From: Aquabacter sp965279295
Lineage (GTDB): Bacteria; Pseudomonadota; Alphaproteobacteria; Rhizobiales; Xanthobacteraceae
Direction: 5' to 3' (one strand)
Assembly: GCA_965279295.1 (NCBI GenBank)
Contig: CBDIHQ010000005.1
Length of the DNA: 64,000 nucleotides
A program made the translations under genes and the position numbers. Positions 41,816 to 48,452 of the stretch are shown here, piece by piece. The notes beneath the pieces were generated by a model that was not told where the DNA came from, searched no databases, and saw only the letters and a program-made list of their open reading frames with translations. Every line of letters begins with the position of its first letter. The first letter of the stretch is position 1.

Positions 41816-42991
41816 ATGACCCTCGACGATATCATCGGCCCCGGCGGACCCGATCCGGCCTCGACCCGCGTGGTTGTTGCCATGTCGGGCGGCGTGGATT
41901 CTTCGGTGGTGGCGGGGCTGCTGGCGCGCGGCGGCTATGACGTCATCGGCGTCACGCTTCAGCTTTACGACCACGGGGAGGCCGCCCATCGCAAGGGTGC
42001 GTGCTGCGCCGGTCAGGACATCTACGACGCCAGCATGGTGGCGCAGTCACTTGGCATTCCCCATTACGTGCTGGATTACGAGAGCCGGTTCCGGGAAGAG
42101 GTGATCGAGCGGTTCGCCGACAGCTACGCCTCCGGCAGCACGCCGATCCCCTGCGTCGACTGCAATCGCACGGTGAAGTTTCGCGACCTCCTCGCCACGG
42201 CGGTGGATCTCGGCGCTAGCGTGTTGGCGACCGGGCATTATGTGTCGAGCCGTGCGCTGCCGGACGGGCGCCGCGCCTTGTTTCGCGCCGCCGAGGAGGC
42301 GCGCGACCAGAGCTATTTCCTTTATGCCACCACGCAGGCGCAGCTGGCCGGCCTGCGCTTCCCGCTTGGCCACATGCGCAAGTCGGACGTGCGCGCCCTG
42401 GCGGCGGAACTTGGCCTGCCGGTGGCGGAGAAGCCGGATTCGCAGGACATTTGCTTCGTTCCCGGCGGTGATTATGCCCGCATCGTCGAGCGTCTGCGCC
42501 CAGAGGCGGGTGAGGCTGGAGACATCGTGCATCTCGACGGGCGCGTGCTCGGCCGGCATCGCGGCGTGATGCATTACACCATCGGACAGCGAAAGGGCCT
42601 CGGCCTCTCCGCGCCTGAGCCGCTCTATGTTCTCTCCATCGACGCCCACCGGCGCGAGGTCAAGGTCGGCCCGCGCGAGGCGCTTCTGGTGCGCACGGTT
42701 CACGTCGGCGACGTGAACTGGCTCGGCGACATGCCGTTTGCGGACGCCTGCGCGGCGCAGGCCGTGGTGTTCGTGAAGGTCCGTTCCACCCGCGCGCCCG
42801 CGCCGGCTCACCTGGACGTGGATGCCAGCGGCCGGCCCGTGGTGCGGCTCCACGACGGAGAGGAAGGGGTGGCGCCTGGGCAGGCGTGTGTGCTCTATGA
42901 CGCTGCCGATGGCGCTGCACGCCTTCTGGGCGGCGGCACGATCCTGCGCGCAGCGGTCGCAGGCGATGTCTTAAGGGCGCGCGTGGCATAA
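41816..42991 (+). CDS. mnmA: tRNA-specific 2-thiouridylase MnmA
   Basis: This 391-residue enzyme thiolates the wobble uridine (U34) of tRNAs for Lys, Glu and Gln using ATP and a persulfide. The PP-loop is VVAMSGGVDSSVVAG (about residues 19-33). The catalytic Cys pair is in PCVDCNRTVKF and QDICFVPGGDY, and ATGHYVS and HYTIGQRKGLGL are family hallmarks. ATG 41816 gives about 10 residues before the first strand. An upstream in-frame extension is not conserved. It is divergent from the ABC operon. Confidence 0.96.
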   Translation: MTLDDIIGPGGPDPASTRVVVAMSGGVDSSVVAGLLARGGYDVIGVTLQLYDHGEAAHRKGACCAGQDIYDASMVAQSLGIPHYVLDYESRFREEVIERFADSYASGSTPIPCVDCNRTVKFRDLLATAVDLGASVLATGHYVSSRALPDGRRALFRAAEEARDQSYFLYATTQAQLAGLRFPLGHMRKSDVRALAAELGLPVAEKPDSQDICFVPGGDYARIVERLRPEAGEAGDIVHLDGRVLGRHRGVMHYTIGQRKGLGLSAPEPLYVLSIDAHRREVKVGPREALLVRTVHVGDVNWLGDMPFADACAAQAVVFVKVRSTRAPAPAHLDVDASGRPVVRLHDGEEGVAPGQACVLYDAADGAARLLGGGTILRAAVAGDVLRARVA

Positions 42992-43026
42992 TTTAGTTGG
43001 GCGATAAGGCTGGGGCGAAGAACACC

Positions 43027-43671
43027 ATGGCGGTCCAGTACGATCTCGAAGGTCAAAAACGCGCCTACGCGAAATGGGCGCCCATCTACGATTCGGTCTA
43101 TGAGAAGTTGCTGGCGGACGCCCAGCGCAAGGCGGCCCAGGCAGCAGCCCGTTGCGGCCCGAACATTCTCGAAGTCGGCGTCGGCACCGGCCTCGTGCTC
43201 CCCTATTATCCCAAGGGTTGCCACGTCACCGGCATCGACCTGTCGTTCCAGATGCTGCGCAAGGCTGTGGAAAAGAAGCACCGGCGCCACCTCACCCAGG
43301 TTTCGCTGCTGGCCGCCATGGACGCCTGCGCGCTCGGCTTCAAGGATGAGACGTTCGACGCCATCACCGTGCCGTTCGTCATCACCCTGGTTCCGGACCC
43401 AGAAGGCGCGCTCGATGAGATGCGCCGGGTGTTGAAGCCGGGTGGCGAGATCATCCTCGCCTCCAAGCTCGGCGCCAATGAAGGCGCAGCGATGCGTTTC
43501 GAGCAGGCGCTGGCGCCGCTGGTGAAGAAGGTGGGCTGGAGCATCGCCTTCAAGTCCGGCCGATTCGCCAGTTGGGCCGCGCGACACCCTGATATGGAAG
43601 TGCTGGAAATCTCGCCGGTGTTCCCTGCGGGCTTCTTCAAGCTGGCCCGGATCCGCCGCGCGCCGCGCTGA
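43027..43671 (+). CDS. pmtA: SAM-dependent methyltransferase, PmtA-like
   Basis: This 214-residue class-I methyltransferase resembles the Rhodobacter-type phosphatidylethanolamine N-methyltransferase, which makes phosphatidylcholine from membrane PE in three steps. Motif I is ILEVGVGTGLVLPYYP, motif II area is GIDLSFQMLRKA, and the N-terminus YAKWAPIYDSVYEKLL is typical. The PVFPAGFFKLARI ending also fits. Phospholipid specificity is inferred by similarity; a small-molecule methyltransferase is possible. The ribosome-binding site is weak. Confidence 0.8.
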   Translation: MAVQYDLEGQKRAYAKWAPIYDSVYEKLLADAQRKAAQAAARCGPNILEVGVGTGLVLPYYPKGCHVTGIDLSFQMLRKAVEKKHRRHLTQVSLLAAMDACALGFKDETFDAITVPFVITLVPDPEGALDEMRRVLKPGGEIILASKLGANEGAAMRFEQALAPLVKKVGWSIAFKSGRFASWAARHPDMEVLEISPVFPAGFFKLARIRRAPR

Positions 43672-43685
43672 AGCCATCCGCTTTC

Positions 43686-43715
43686 TTGACACCGGCGGGG
43701 ACGCGCAGATATATG
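43686..43715 (+). promoter_or_regulatory. Promoter of the tRNA-Met gene
   Basis: TTGACA (43686-43691) is a perfect -35 box. The -10 region is ATATATG (43709-43715), giving a 17-18 bp spacer. Transcription would start about 35 bases before the tRNA. Confidence 0.75.
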
Positions 43716-43754
43716 CGCTCCTCTGCGTGGCCGGGCATGTTCCGGCGCGCTATG

Positions 43755-43830
43755 GCAGTGTAGCTCAGTTGGTGAGAGCGCCGGATTCATAACCCGGAGG
43801 TCGGCGGTTCAAATCCGCCCGCTGCTACCA
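43755..43830 (+). tRNA. tRNA-Met (anticodon CAT)
   Basis: This 76-nt cloverleaf has acceptor GGCAGTG (43755) pairing with CGCTGCT with G-U pairs at the first and sixth positions, and an encoded 3' ACCA. It has the D-arm GCTC...GAGC, anticodon CAT at 43789-43791, and the T-arm with GGTTCAAATCC. The last anticodon-stem pair is A-C. CAT could also mark tRNA-Ile2 with a modified C34. Elongator Met is preferred on overall similarity. AT-rich DNA begins directly after it. Confidence 0.9.
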
Positions 43831-44136
43831 GATTTTTATCTTTCAAATTCAATGAATTAGATCAGCGATTCTGCCAAATGCCTACTCAATAGGGCTGTTT
43901 CAGTCGCCATCGGCTTTCGTTGATTTCCAACGGTTTTTACCCGCTTCCAAAGACGCCGTGCAACACGGATGCAATACGGAATCGGGGCGTTGCGCGCCCG
44001 CTTTCCGCCCTGGTGTAGCGCTGAAAGCTCGTGTAGCGGCCGGATTGAGGCCTGAGCAGTTGTCGGCTGAGAACGATGGGTGGCTGAGGCGCTGTGGCCG
44101 AAAGCTATCCGAAGCCAGCCAGAGGGAGACGCCAGA
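43831..44136. other. AT-richer spacer after the tRNA, possible element scar
   Basis: These 306 bases have no supported gene. Base composition falls sharply after the tRNA 3' end. The stretch around 43954-43975 (CAACACGGATGCAATACGGA) resembles sequence often found beside tyrosine-integrase genes that use tRNA 3' ends, but no integrase frame survives and I found no second copy of the tRNA end in the window. Confidence 0.4.
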
Positions 44137-44325
44137 ATGGCGAGACCTGCCGATCTTCATGTGGTGCTTTTCGACGACCTGAATATGGCCGTGCCAGATG
44201 GATACACCGGCTACGGGTTTTACCTGGTGGATCCCGAGCAGATGATCCACGCGGGTCCGTTTCGCTCACGGGCGGCTGCCGACGCCTATCTTGACGATCT
44301 CTGGTACCAGCCTCGCACTGGCTGA
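44137..44325 (+). CDS. Small hypothetical protein, 62 aa
   Basis: No family is recognised. The sequence MARPADLHVVLFDDLNMAVP, then YTGYGFYLVDPEQMIHAGPF and SRAAADAYLDDLWYQ, looks like a compact alpha/beta domain with no signal peptide or membrane helix. A GAGGGAG ribosome-binding site lies 8-9 bases before ATG 44137. It sits in the atypical patch after the tRNA and may be a leftover of the integrated element. Its codon use is closer to core genes than the AT-rich sequence downstream. Confidence 0.55.
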   Translation: MARPADLHVVLFDDLNMAVPDGYTGYGFYLVDPEQMIHAGPFRSRAAADAYLDDLWYQPRTG

Positions 44326-44474
44326 AAAGGCGCGTCAAGGCAGCTTACGAGGCTCTGCACCCGGAAGTTAAGCACGGCGCCAACCCGTTTACGCAAGGAG
44401 TGGCAGATTTTGCCACTCCTTCCTTATCCCAAGGCTACGACCCTGATAGTGGGTCGCCTCCACCACTCACATAA
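44325..44474 (+). pseudogene. Fragment of a ParB-like phage/plasmid protein
   Basis: The plus-strand frame ending at TAA 44472-44474 reads KRRVKAAYEALHPEVKHGAN and then NPFTQGVADFATPS. ParB-like nuclease-domain proteins of phages and plasmids carry a very similar run (R-x-x-YEALHPETKHG). No start codon or upstream domain is present, and the reading overlaps the end of the 62-aa gene, so this is a remnant rather than a gene. An 11-bp hairpin (44395-44421) has arisen in or been placed over it. Confidence 0.55.
44395..44421. terminator. Hairpin between two converging small genes
   Basis: AAGGAGTGGCA (44395-44405) pairs perfectly with TGCCACTCCTT (44411-44421) around GATTT. It lies 70 bases after the 62-aa gene and 46 bases beyond the end of the converging DUF3309 gene. 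The following sequence is only moderately T-rich, so a terminator role is likely but not certain. Confidence 0.6.
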
Positions 44475-44631
44475 TCGGGCCAAGGCGGCCGGTCAGCAGC
44501 AGCACAATCAATATCAGAAGAAGAATTCCACCGAGGCCAAATCCCTGGTTTCGGTAGCGCCCGCCGCCATAAAAGAAACCACCGCCACCGAAAACTAGAA
44601 TAAGGATGATCAGAATTAATAGAAGGCTCAT
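44467..44631 (-). CDS. DUF3309-like small hydrophobic protein, 54 aa
   Basis: This tiny membrane protein has two hydrophobic segments, MSLLLILIILILVFGGGGFF and LGGILLLILIVLLLTGRLG, joined by a Gly/Tyr/Arg-rich linker (YGGGRYRNQG). This is the layout of DUF3309 proteins, common in alphaproteobacteria and often stress-related, with no known function. GGAGATG lies 6 bases before ATG 44631. An earlier in-frame start would add nine residues. It lies in the AT-rich patch but is of a normal chromosomal type. Confidence 0.75.
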   Translation of the reverse strand: MSLLLILIILILVFGGGGFFYGGGRYRNQGFGLGGILLLILIVLLLTGRLGPIM

Positions 44632-44876
44632 GACGGCATCTCCAAGCTTTACGGTCAAGCTTGGGTGTAAAGTCGCATGGTGGAGATTTGTTCCGTCCGA
44701 CGTCGTTTGACTATGTGCCCCATCTTGCGGCCGCTGAGGGTAGGGCCGGGCAGGCTACCAATGGAGAGAGTCAAGCAGCAGCAGGGATTTCAACAAATTC
44801 CAGTATCTTTTTGTAAATACCTAATTTAAGATAGGAAATCGTCGGTATTCCAATTGGAGGCACCGCCGGCCGAGAG
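44632..44876. other. AT-rich spacer with a doubtful minus-strand frame
   Basis: These 245 bases carry the upstream region of the DUF3309-like gene. A minus-strand frame (45025-44771, 84 codons) ends in this region and overlaps the small plus-strand ORF at 44877. It shows no domain, signal or clear ribosome-binding site, so I do not call it. Nothing else is recognised. Confidence 0.3.
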
Positions 44877-45065
44877 ATGATTGCGCTCCCGCCTTTAAGG
44901 CCTGTGAGCATTCCCTTGGAAGAAACCATCCTCCTAATTTCCCCCCTTATCTTTTTGCTATGTGCTGGATTGACCGTCTTCGCGCTTCGCCTGTGGCCAG
45001 CGATTCCGAATAATATTGAAATCAAGAATATAAAAACAGATGAAGATGATAGAAGCGTTCCTTAG
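44877..45065 (+). CDS. Possible small membrane protein, 62 aa
   Basis: The product has one strong hydrophobic segment (TILLISPLIFLLCAGLTVFA, about residues 18-37) followed by a charged tail rich in Asp, Lys and Asn. It could be a single-pass membrane protein. The ribosome-binding signal is poor: GAGAG abuts the ATG, and a GGAGG lies 17 bases upstream. Codon use is AT-richer than most of the window. No family is recognised, and the competing minus-strand frame cannot be fully excluded. Confidence 0.35.
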   Translation: MIALPPLRPVSIPLEETILLISPLIFLLCAGLTVFALRLWPAIPNNIEIKNIKTDEDDRSVP

Positions 45066-45141
45066 CCATGCGGTCGCCATCTATTTCGGAAAAAATAATA
45101 TTAAATAAATCAAACACGCTCCCGACCCCGGTCAATAAGTT

Positions 45142-45243
45142 ATGAAAAATATGATCCCAAGCAACCGTGTACTGTTAGTGGTGCTTTTCGGAATGGCCTT
45201 ATTTTTTATGTCGTTCGGGATTTTCTCGGCCACCTCGCTGTAA
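45142..45243 (+). CDS. Possible membrane micropeptide, 33 aa
   Basis: The frame MKNMIPSNRVLLVVLFGMAL continues FFMSFGIFSATSL and stops at TAA. It has a basic-polar start and one hydrophobic helix, as in many real bacterial micropeptides. No convincing ribosome-binding site stands before ATG 45142 or the second ATG at 45151. It sits in the AT-rich patch, so chance is possible. Confidence 0.3.
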   Translation: MKNMIPSNRVLLVVLFGMALFFMSFGIFSATSL

Positions 45244-45502
45244 GCGACGCGTGGCGGCGGCGGTGCTTAGCCGTAGGGCTATATAAATTTCACGTCCTTA
45301 TGTTTTTCAATAATATTTCCAAATCGAGTGTCTTGTATTTGATCTGTAATTTGAGAATTTCTTTAAATTGACCTCATATATGCAGAAACAAAAGATATTA
45401 TAATCCAATACTTTATAAGTATACGTTCGTCATGCAGTGTCAGAAATAGGCTTGAGGTTCTCATTTCCACGGCTTTGTATCCGCGCGCACCTGCGCTCGG
45501 TC
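45244..45502. other. AT-rich spacer at the end of the atypical patch
   Basis: These 259 bases are AT-rich, contain no supported gene, and end at the stop of the FAD-oxidase gene. I see no terminator with a clear T-tract and no repeat of the tRNA end that could be an attachment site. Confidence 0.4.
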
Positions 45503-46783
45503 TTATAGCCGGTCGCGCAGGGCGTAGTAGGTGAGGCCGGCCACCAGCAAGGGATAGCGCAGCGCGGTGCCGCCGATGAAGCGGGGAACCGGCAGGCGCT
45601 CCAGGACATCCATGCGGCCGATCTGTCCGGCGATCGCCTCGGCCAGGATCTGCCCGTAGAGCGGCGCAATAGCCACCCCCTGTCCGCTGTAGCCGGCGGA
45701 GGTCAGCACATGATCCGATAGCCGCCGGACGAACGGCAGGCGGGTCATGGTTATGCCCAGCGTGCCGCCCCAGCCGTAATCCAGCTTCACGTCGGTGAGT
45801 TGCGGGAAGATGCGCAGCATGAAGGGCCGGACGAAATCCATGACATTGTCGCGCAAACTGGGCCGATAGCTTTCGCCCCCGCCGAACAGCAGGCGATTGT
45901 CCGGGGTCAGGCGGAAATAATTCACCACGAACCGGCTGTCGGCGACCGCCGCGCCGTTGGCGATGATGGATTTGGCTCGGTTGCCCAGGGGGGCCGTGAC
46001 GGCGATGTAGTTGTTGATGGACATGACATGCTCGTCCACCGTGCGGTCGAGACCGTCCATCAGGCCGTTGCCGCACAACAGCAGGAATTGCGCGCTGACC
46101 TGCCCGCCCTCGGCGGTGTCCACGGTCAAGCCGTGGCTATCCTCGTAGCGCACGACGCGCGTGTTCTCGTAGACCCTCACCCCTTGTGCCATGGCGGCGC
46201 GGGCGAGGCCCAGCGCGAAGTTCAGAGGATGCAGATGGCCTGCGCCGTGGTCGATGGTGCCGCCATAATAGGCCGGTGCGCCCACCAGGGCGTGGATCTG
46301 GTCGCGGTCGAGCGGTTCGATCTTGTCGTAGCCATAGGTGTCTGCGAGATGGCGCGCATAGGCATGGGACTGCGCGACATAGCGTTCCTTGTGGTCCGCA
46401 TGGATCAGGCCGGGCCGGTAGTCGCACTGGATGTCGTGGCGGGCGATGAGGTCGAGTACCAGCGCCTTGGCGTCCTCCGCCATGGTCCAGAGCGCGCGGG
46501 CATCGTCCTTGCCGACAGCTTGTTCGAGAAAGTCCTGGTCGCGGCGCTGGCCGGAATGGATCTGCCCACCGTTGCGGCCGGACGCGCCACCGCCGATCCG
46601 CCCCGCCTCCAGCACAACCACCTTGAGCCCCTTCTCGGCGAGGTGGAGCGCGGCGGAGAGGCCGGTGAAACCGGCACCGACGATGGCGACATCCGCGCTG
46701 ACATGCTCGCGCAATTGCGGCTGTTCCGGCAGCGCGTTCGCGGTCGCCGCATACCAGGAATTGGGATGTCCGTGCTTGGTCAT
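45503..46783 (-). CDS. FAD-dependent amine oxidase (PuuB-like, DAO family)
   Basis: This 426-residue flavoenzyme resembles gamma-glutamylputrescine oxidase, which oxidises gamma-glutamyl-polyamines to the aldehyde with H2O2. The FAD-binding motif is VAIVGAGFTGLSAALHLAEK (about residues 32-51) and GGGASGRNGGQ is the DAO-family hallmark. NYFRLTPDNRLLFGGGESY and SGYSGQGVAIAPLYG close the fold. ATG 46783 has an AGAG site. It follows the glutamine-synthetase-like gene after 171 bases on the same strand. Specificity for putrescine is inferred from this pairing and could be another amine. Confidence 0.85.
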   Translation of the reverse strand: MTKHGHPNSWYAATANALPEQPQLREHVSADVAIVGAGFTGLSAALHLAEKGLKVVVLEAGRIGGGASGRNGGQIHSGQRRDQDFLEQAVGKDDARALWTMAEDAKALVLDLIARHDIQCDYRPGLIHADHKERYVAQSHAYARHLADTYGYDKIEPLDRDQIHALVGAPAYYGGTIDHGAGHLHPLNFALGLARAAMAQGVRVYENTRVVRYEDSHGLTVDTAEGGQVSAQFLLLCGNGLMDGLDRTVDEHVMSINNYIAVTAPLGNRAKSIIANGAAVADSRFVVNYFRLTPDNRLLFGGGESYRPSLRDNVMDFVRPFMLRIFPQLTDVKLDYGWGGTLGITMTRLPFVRRLSDHVLTSAGYSGQGVAIAPLYGQILAEAIAGQIGRMDVLERLPVPRFIGGTALRYPLLVAGLTYYALRDRL

Positions 46784-46842
46784 GGGATCTCTTTCCGCCG
46801 ATATGCCGGGCGCGGACCCCTTCGATGTCACCGCCCAAAACC

Positions 46843-46931
46843 CCCTCTCCCGCTTGCGGGGGAGGGCTGGGGAGGGGGCAGGAGCCCCTGGGGATGGCAG
46901 CACCACGCCATCCCTCACAAGCGGGAGAGGG
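46843..46931. repeat. Family A palindromic repeat between the oxidase and GS-like genes
   Basis: A full left arm (46843-46880, with CTCTCCCGCTTGCGGGGGAG) and a shortened right arm (46912-46931, CACAAGCGGGAGAGGG) form a smaller version of the inverted repeat at 40256. It lies between two same-strand, functionally linked genes, as in the ABC-transporter operon. Confidence 0.8.
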
Positions 46932-46954
46932 AATGATCGAGGAGGCCGCGCCGC

Positions 46955-48358
46955 TTAGACGTTCAGCAGCAGATATTCACGCTCCCAGGGGGAGATCACC
47001 CGCATGAAGGTCTCGAATTCGGCCTGCTTCACCGCAGAATAGGTGGTGACGAAGCTCCGGCCCAGAACCCCGGCGATATCCTCGTTCTCCTCGAAGGCGG
47101 CAACCGCCTCCAGCAGGCCGCGCGGCAGGTCGAAGTCCAGGTTCTTGGCGTCGCCCTCCAGCGGCTCGGTGGGGCGCAGGCCGTTGACCATCCCGAGATA
47201 GCCGCACGCCAGCGAGGCGGCGATCACCAGATAGGGGTTGGCATCCGAGGAGGGAACGCGGTTTTCCACGCGGCGGGCGGACGGCGGGGCAGGGGGCACG
47301 CGCAGGCCGGCGGTGCGGTTGTCATAGCCCCACTGGACATTGATGGGGGCCATGGAATCGCGGGTCAGGCGCCGATAGGAATTCACGTAAGGCGCCAGGA
47401 TGCACATGACCGACGGCAGGTACTTCTGGTGGCCGGCGAGGAACGAGAAGAATTCCGGGGTCGGGTCGCCATCGCTGTCGGAGAAGATGTTCTTGCCGGT
47501 CTCGGCCGAGACCACCGACTGGTGGATATGCAGGGCGCTGCCCGGCTCGTTGGCGATCGGCTTCGCCATGAAGGTGGCATAGATCTTGTGGGCCAGCGCC
47601 GCCTCACGGATGGTGCGCTTGAACAGGAACACCTGATCGGCCAGTTCCAGCGGGTCGCCGTGGAGCAGGTTGATTTCCATCTGCGCCGCGCCGTCCTCGT
47701 GGATCAACGTGTCGATCTCGAGGCCCTGGGCCTCGGAATAATCGTATATGTCCTCGAACAGGGCATCGAACTCGTTAACCGCCTGGATCGAATAGGACTG
47801 GCGGCCGATCTCCGGACGGCCCGAGCGCCCGACAGGCGGCTTCAGGGGATAGTCCGGGTCGGTGTTGGGCTCGACAAGGTAGAACTCGATCTCCGGCGCC
47901 ACGACAGGCTTCCAGCCGCGCTTGGCGTAGAGATTGAGAACGTTCTTCAGCACCTGCCGGGGGGCAAGCTCCACCGGGCGCCCGTCGCGGTGATAGGCGT
48001 TGTGGATGATCTGGGCGGTCGGGTCTTGCGCCCAAGGCACGGTGGATAGGGTGGAGAAGTCCGGCTCCATCACCAGATCGGAATCCGCGACGACGGAATC
48101 CACCAGGCCGGCATATTCGGGATATTCGCCCGAAATGGTCTGGAAGAAGATCGAGAGCGGCAGGTTCATCACCGGCGAGGACAGGAACTTCGACGCCGGC
48201 ATGATCTTGCCGCGCGCAACACCCGCAAGATCGGGGACGGTACACTCGATCTCGGTGATACCGCGCGCCACCATCCAGGCCTTCGCCTCGGCCAGCGATG
48301 CCACACCTCTCGGAGATGACAGTGCTGCCTCGTGTCCGCCTGATCGCTTTTTCGCCAT
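46955..48358 (-). CDS. Glutamine-synthetase-family protein (PuuA-like)
   Basis: This 467-residue protein has the GS N-terminal beta-grasp and catalytic barrel: LIHEDGAAQMEINLLHGDPL (metal and glutamate ligands), GSALHIHQSV and RVPSSDANPYLVIAASLACG. The adenylylation loop reads NLDFDLPRGL, without the Tyr of GlnA (NLYDLP), so the usual nitrogen control by adenylylation cannot operate. With the adjacent FAD oxidase it most likely glutamylates putrescine or another amine, the first step of the Puu pathway. ATG 48358 has GAGG 6 bases upstream. It lies 94 bases after an EmrB-type gene on the same strand. Confidence 0.87.
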   Translation of the reverse strand: MAKKRSGGHEAALSSPRGVASLAEAKAWMVARGITEIECTVPDLAGVARGKIMPASKFLSSPVMNLPLSIFFQTISGEYPEYAGLVDSVVADSDLVMEPDFSTLSTVPWAQDPTAQIIHNAYHRDGRPVELAPRQVLKNVLNLYAKRGWKPVVAPEIEFYLVEPNTDPDYPLKPPVGRSGRPEIGRQSYSIQAVNEFDALFEDIYDYSEAQGLEIDTLIHEDGAAQMEINLLHGDPLELADQVFLFKRTIREAALAHKIYATFMAKPIANEPGSALHIHQSVVSAETGKNIFSDSDGDPTPEFFSFLAGHQKYLPSVMCILAPYVNSYRRLTRDSMAPINVQWGYDNRTAGLRVPPAPPSARRVENRVPSSDANPYLVIAASLACGYLGMVNGLRPTEPLEGDAKNLDFDLPRGLLEAVAAFEENEDIAGVLGRSFVTTYSAVKQAEFETFMRVISPWEREYLLLNV

Positions 48359-48452
48359 GATATCCTCTGGCGTGACCCCCACGCTTGCGCCCAGGGAACA
48401 CTGGCGGCGGGTCAAGTGTCAACGCGCGGCTGACATGCGCGGTGTCTTTCGC

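Noticed and set aside
44341..44380. Possible 5S rRNA fragment (ACCCGGAAGTTAAGC matches a 5S segment)
   Set aside because: Only about 15 bases agree and no flanking 5S structure or rRNA genes are present. The same bases read as part of the ParB-like YEALHPEVKHG remnant, which explains more.
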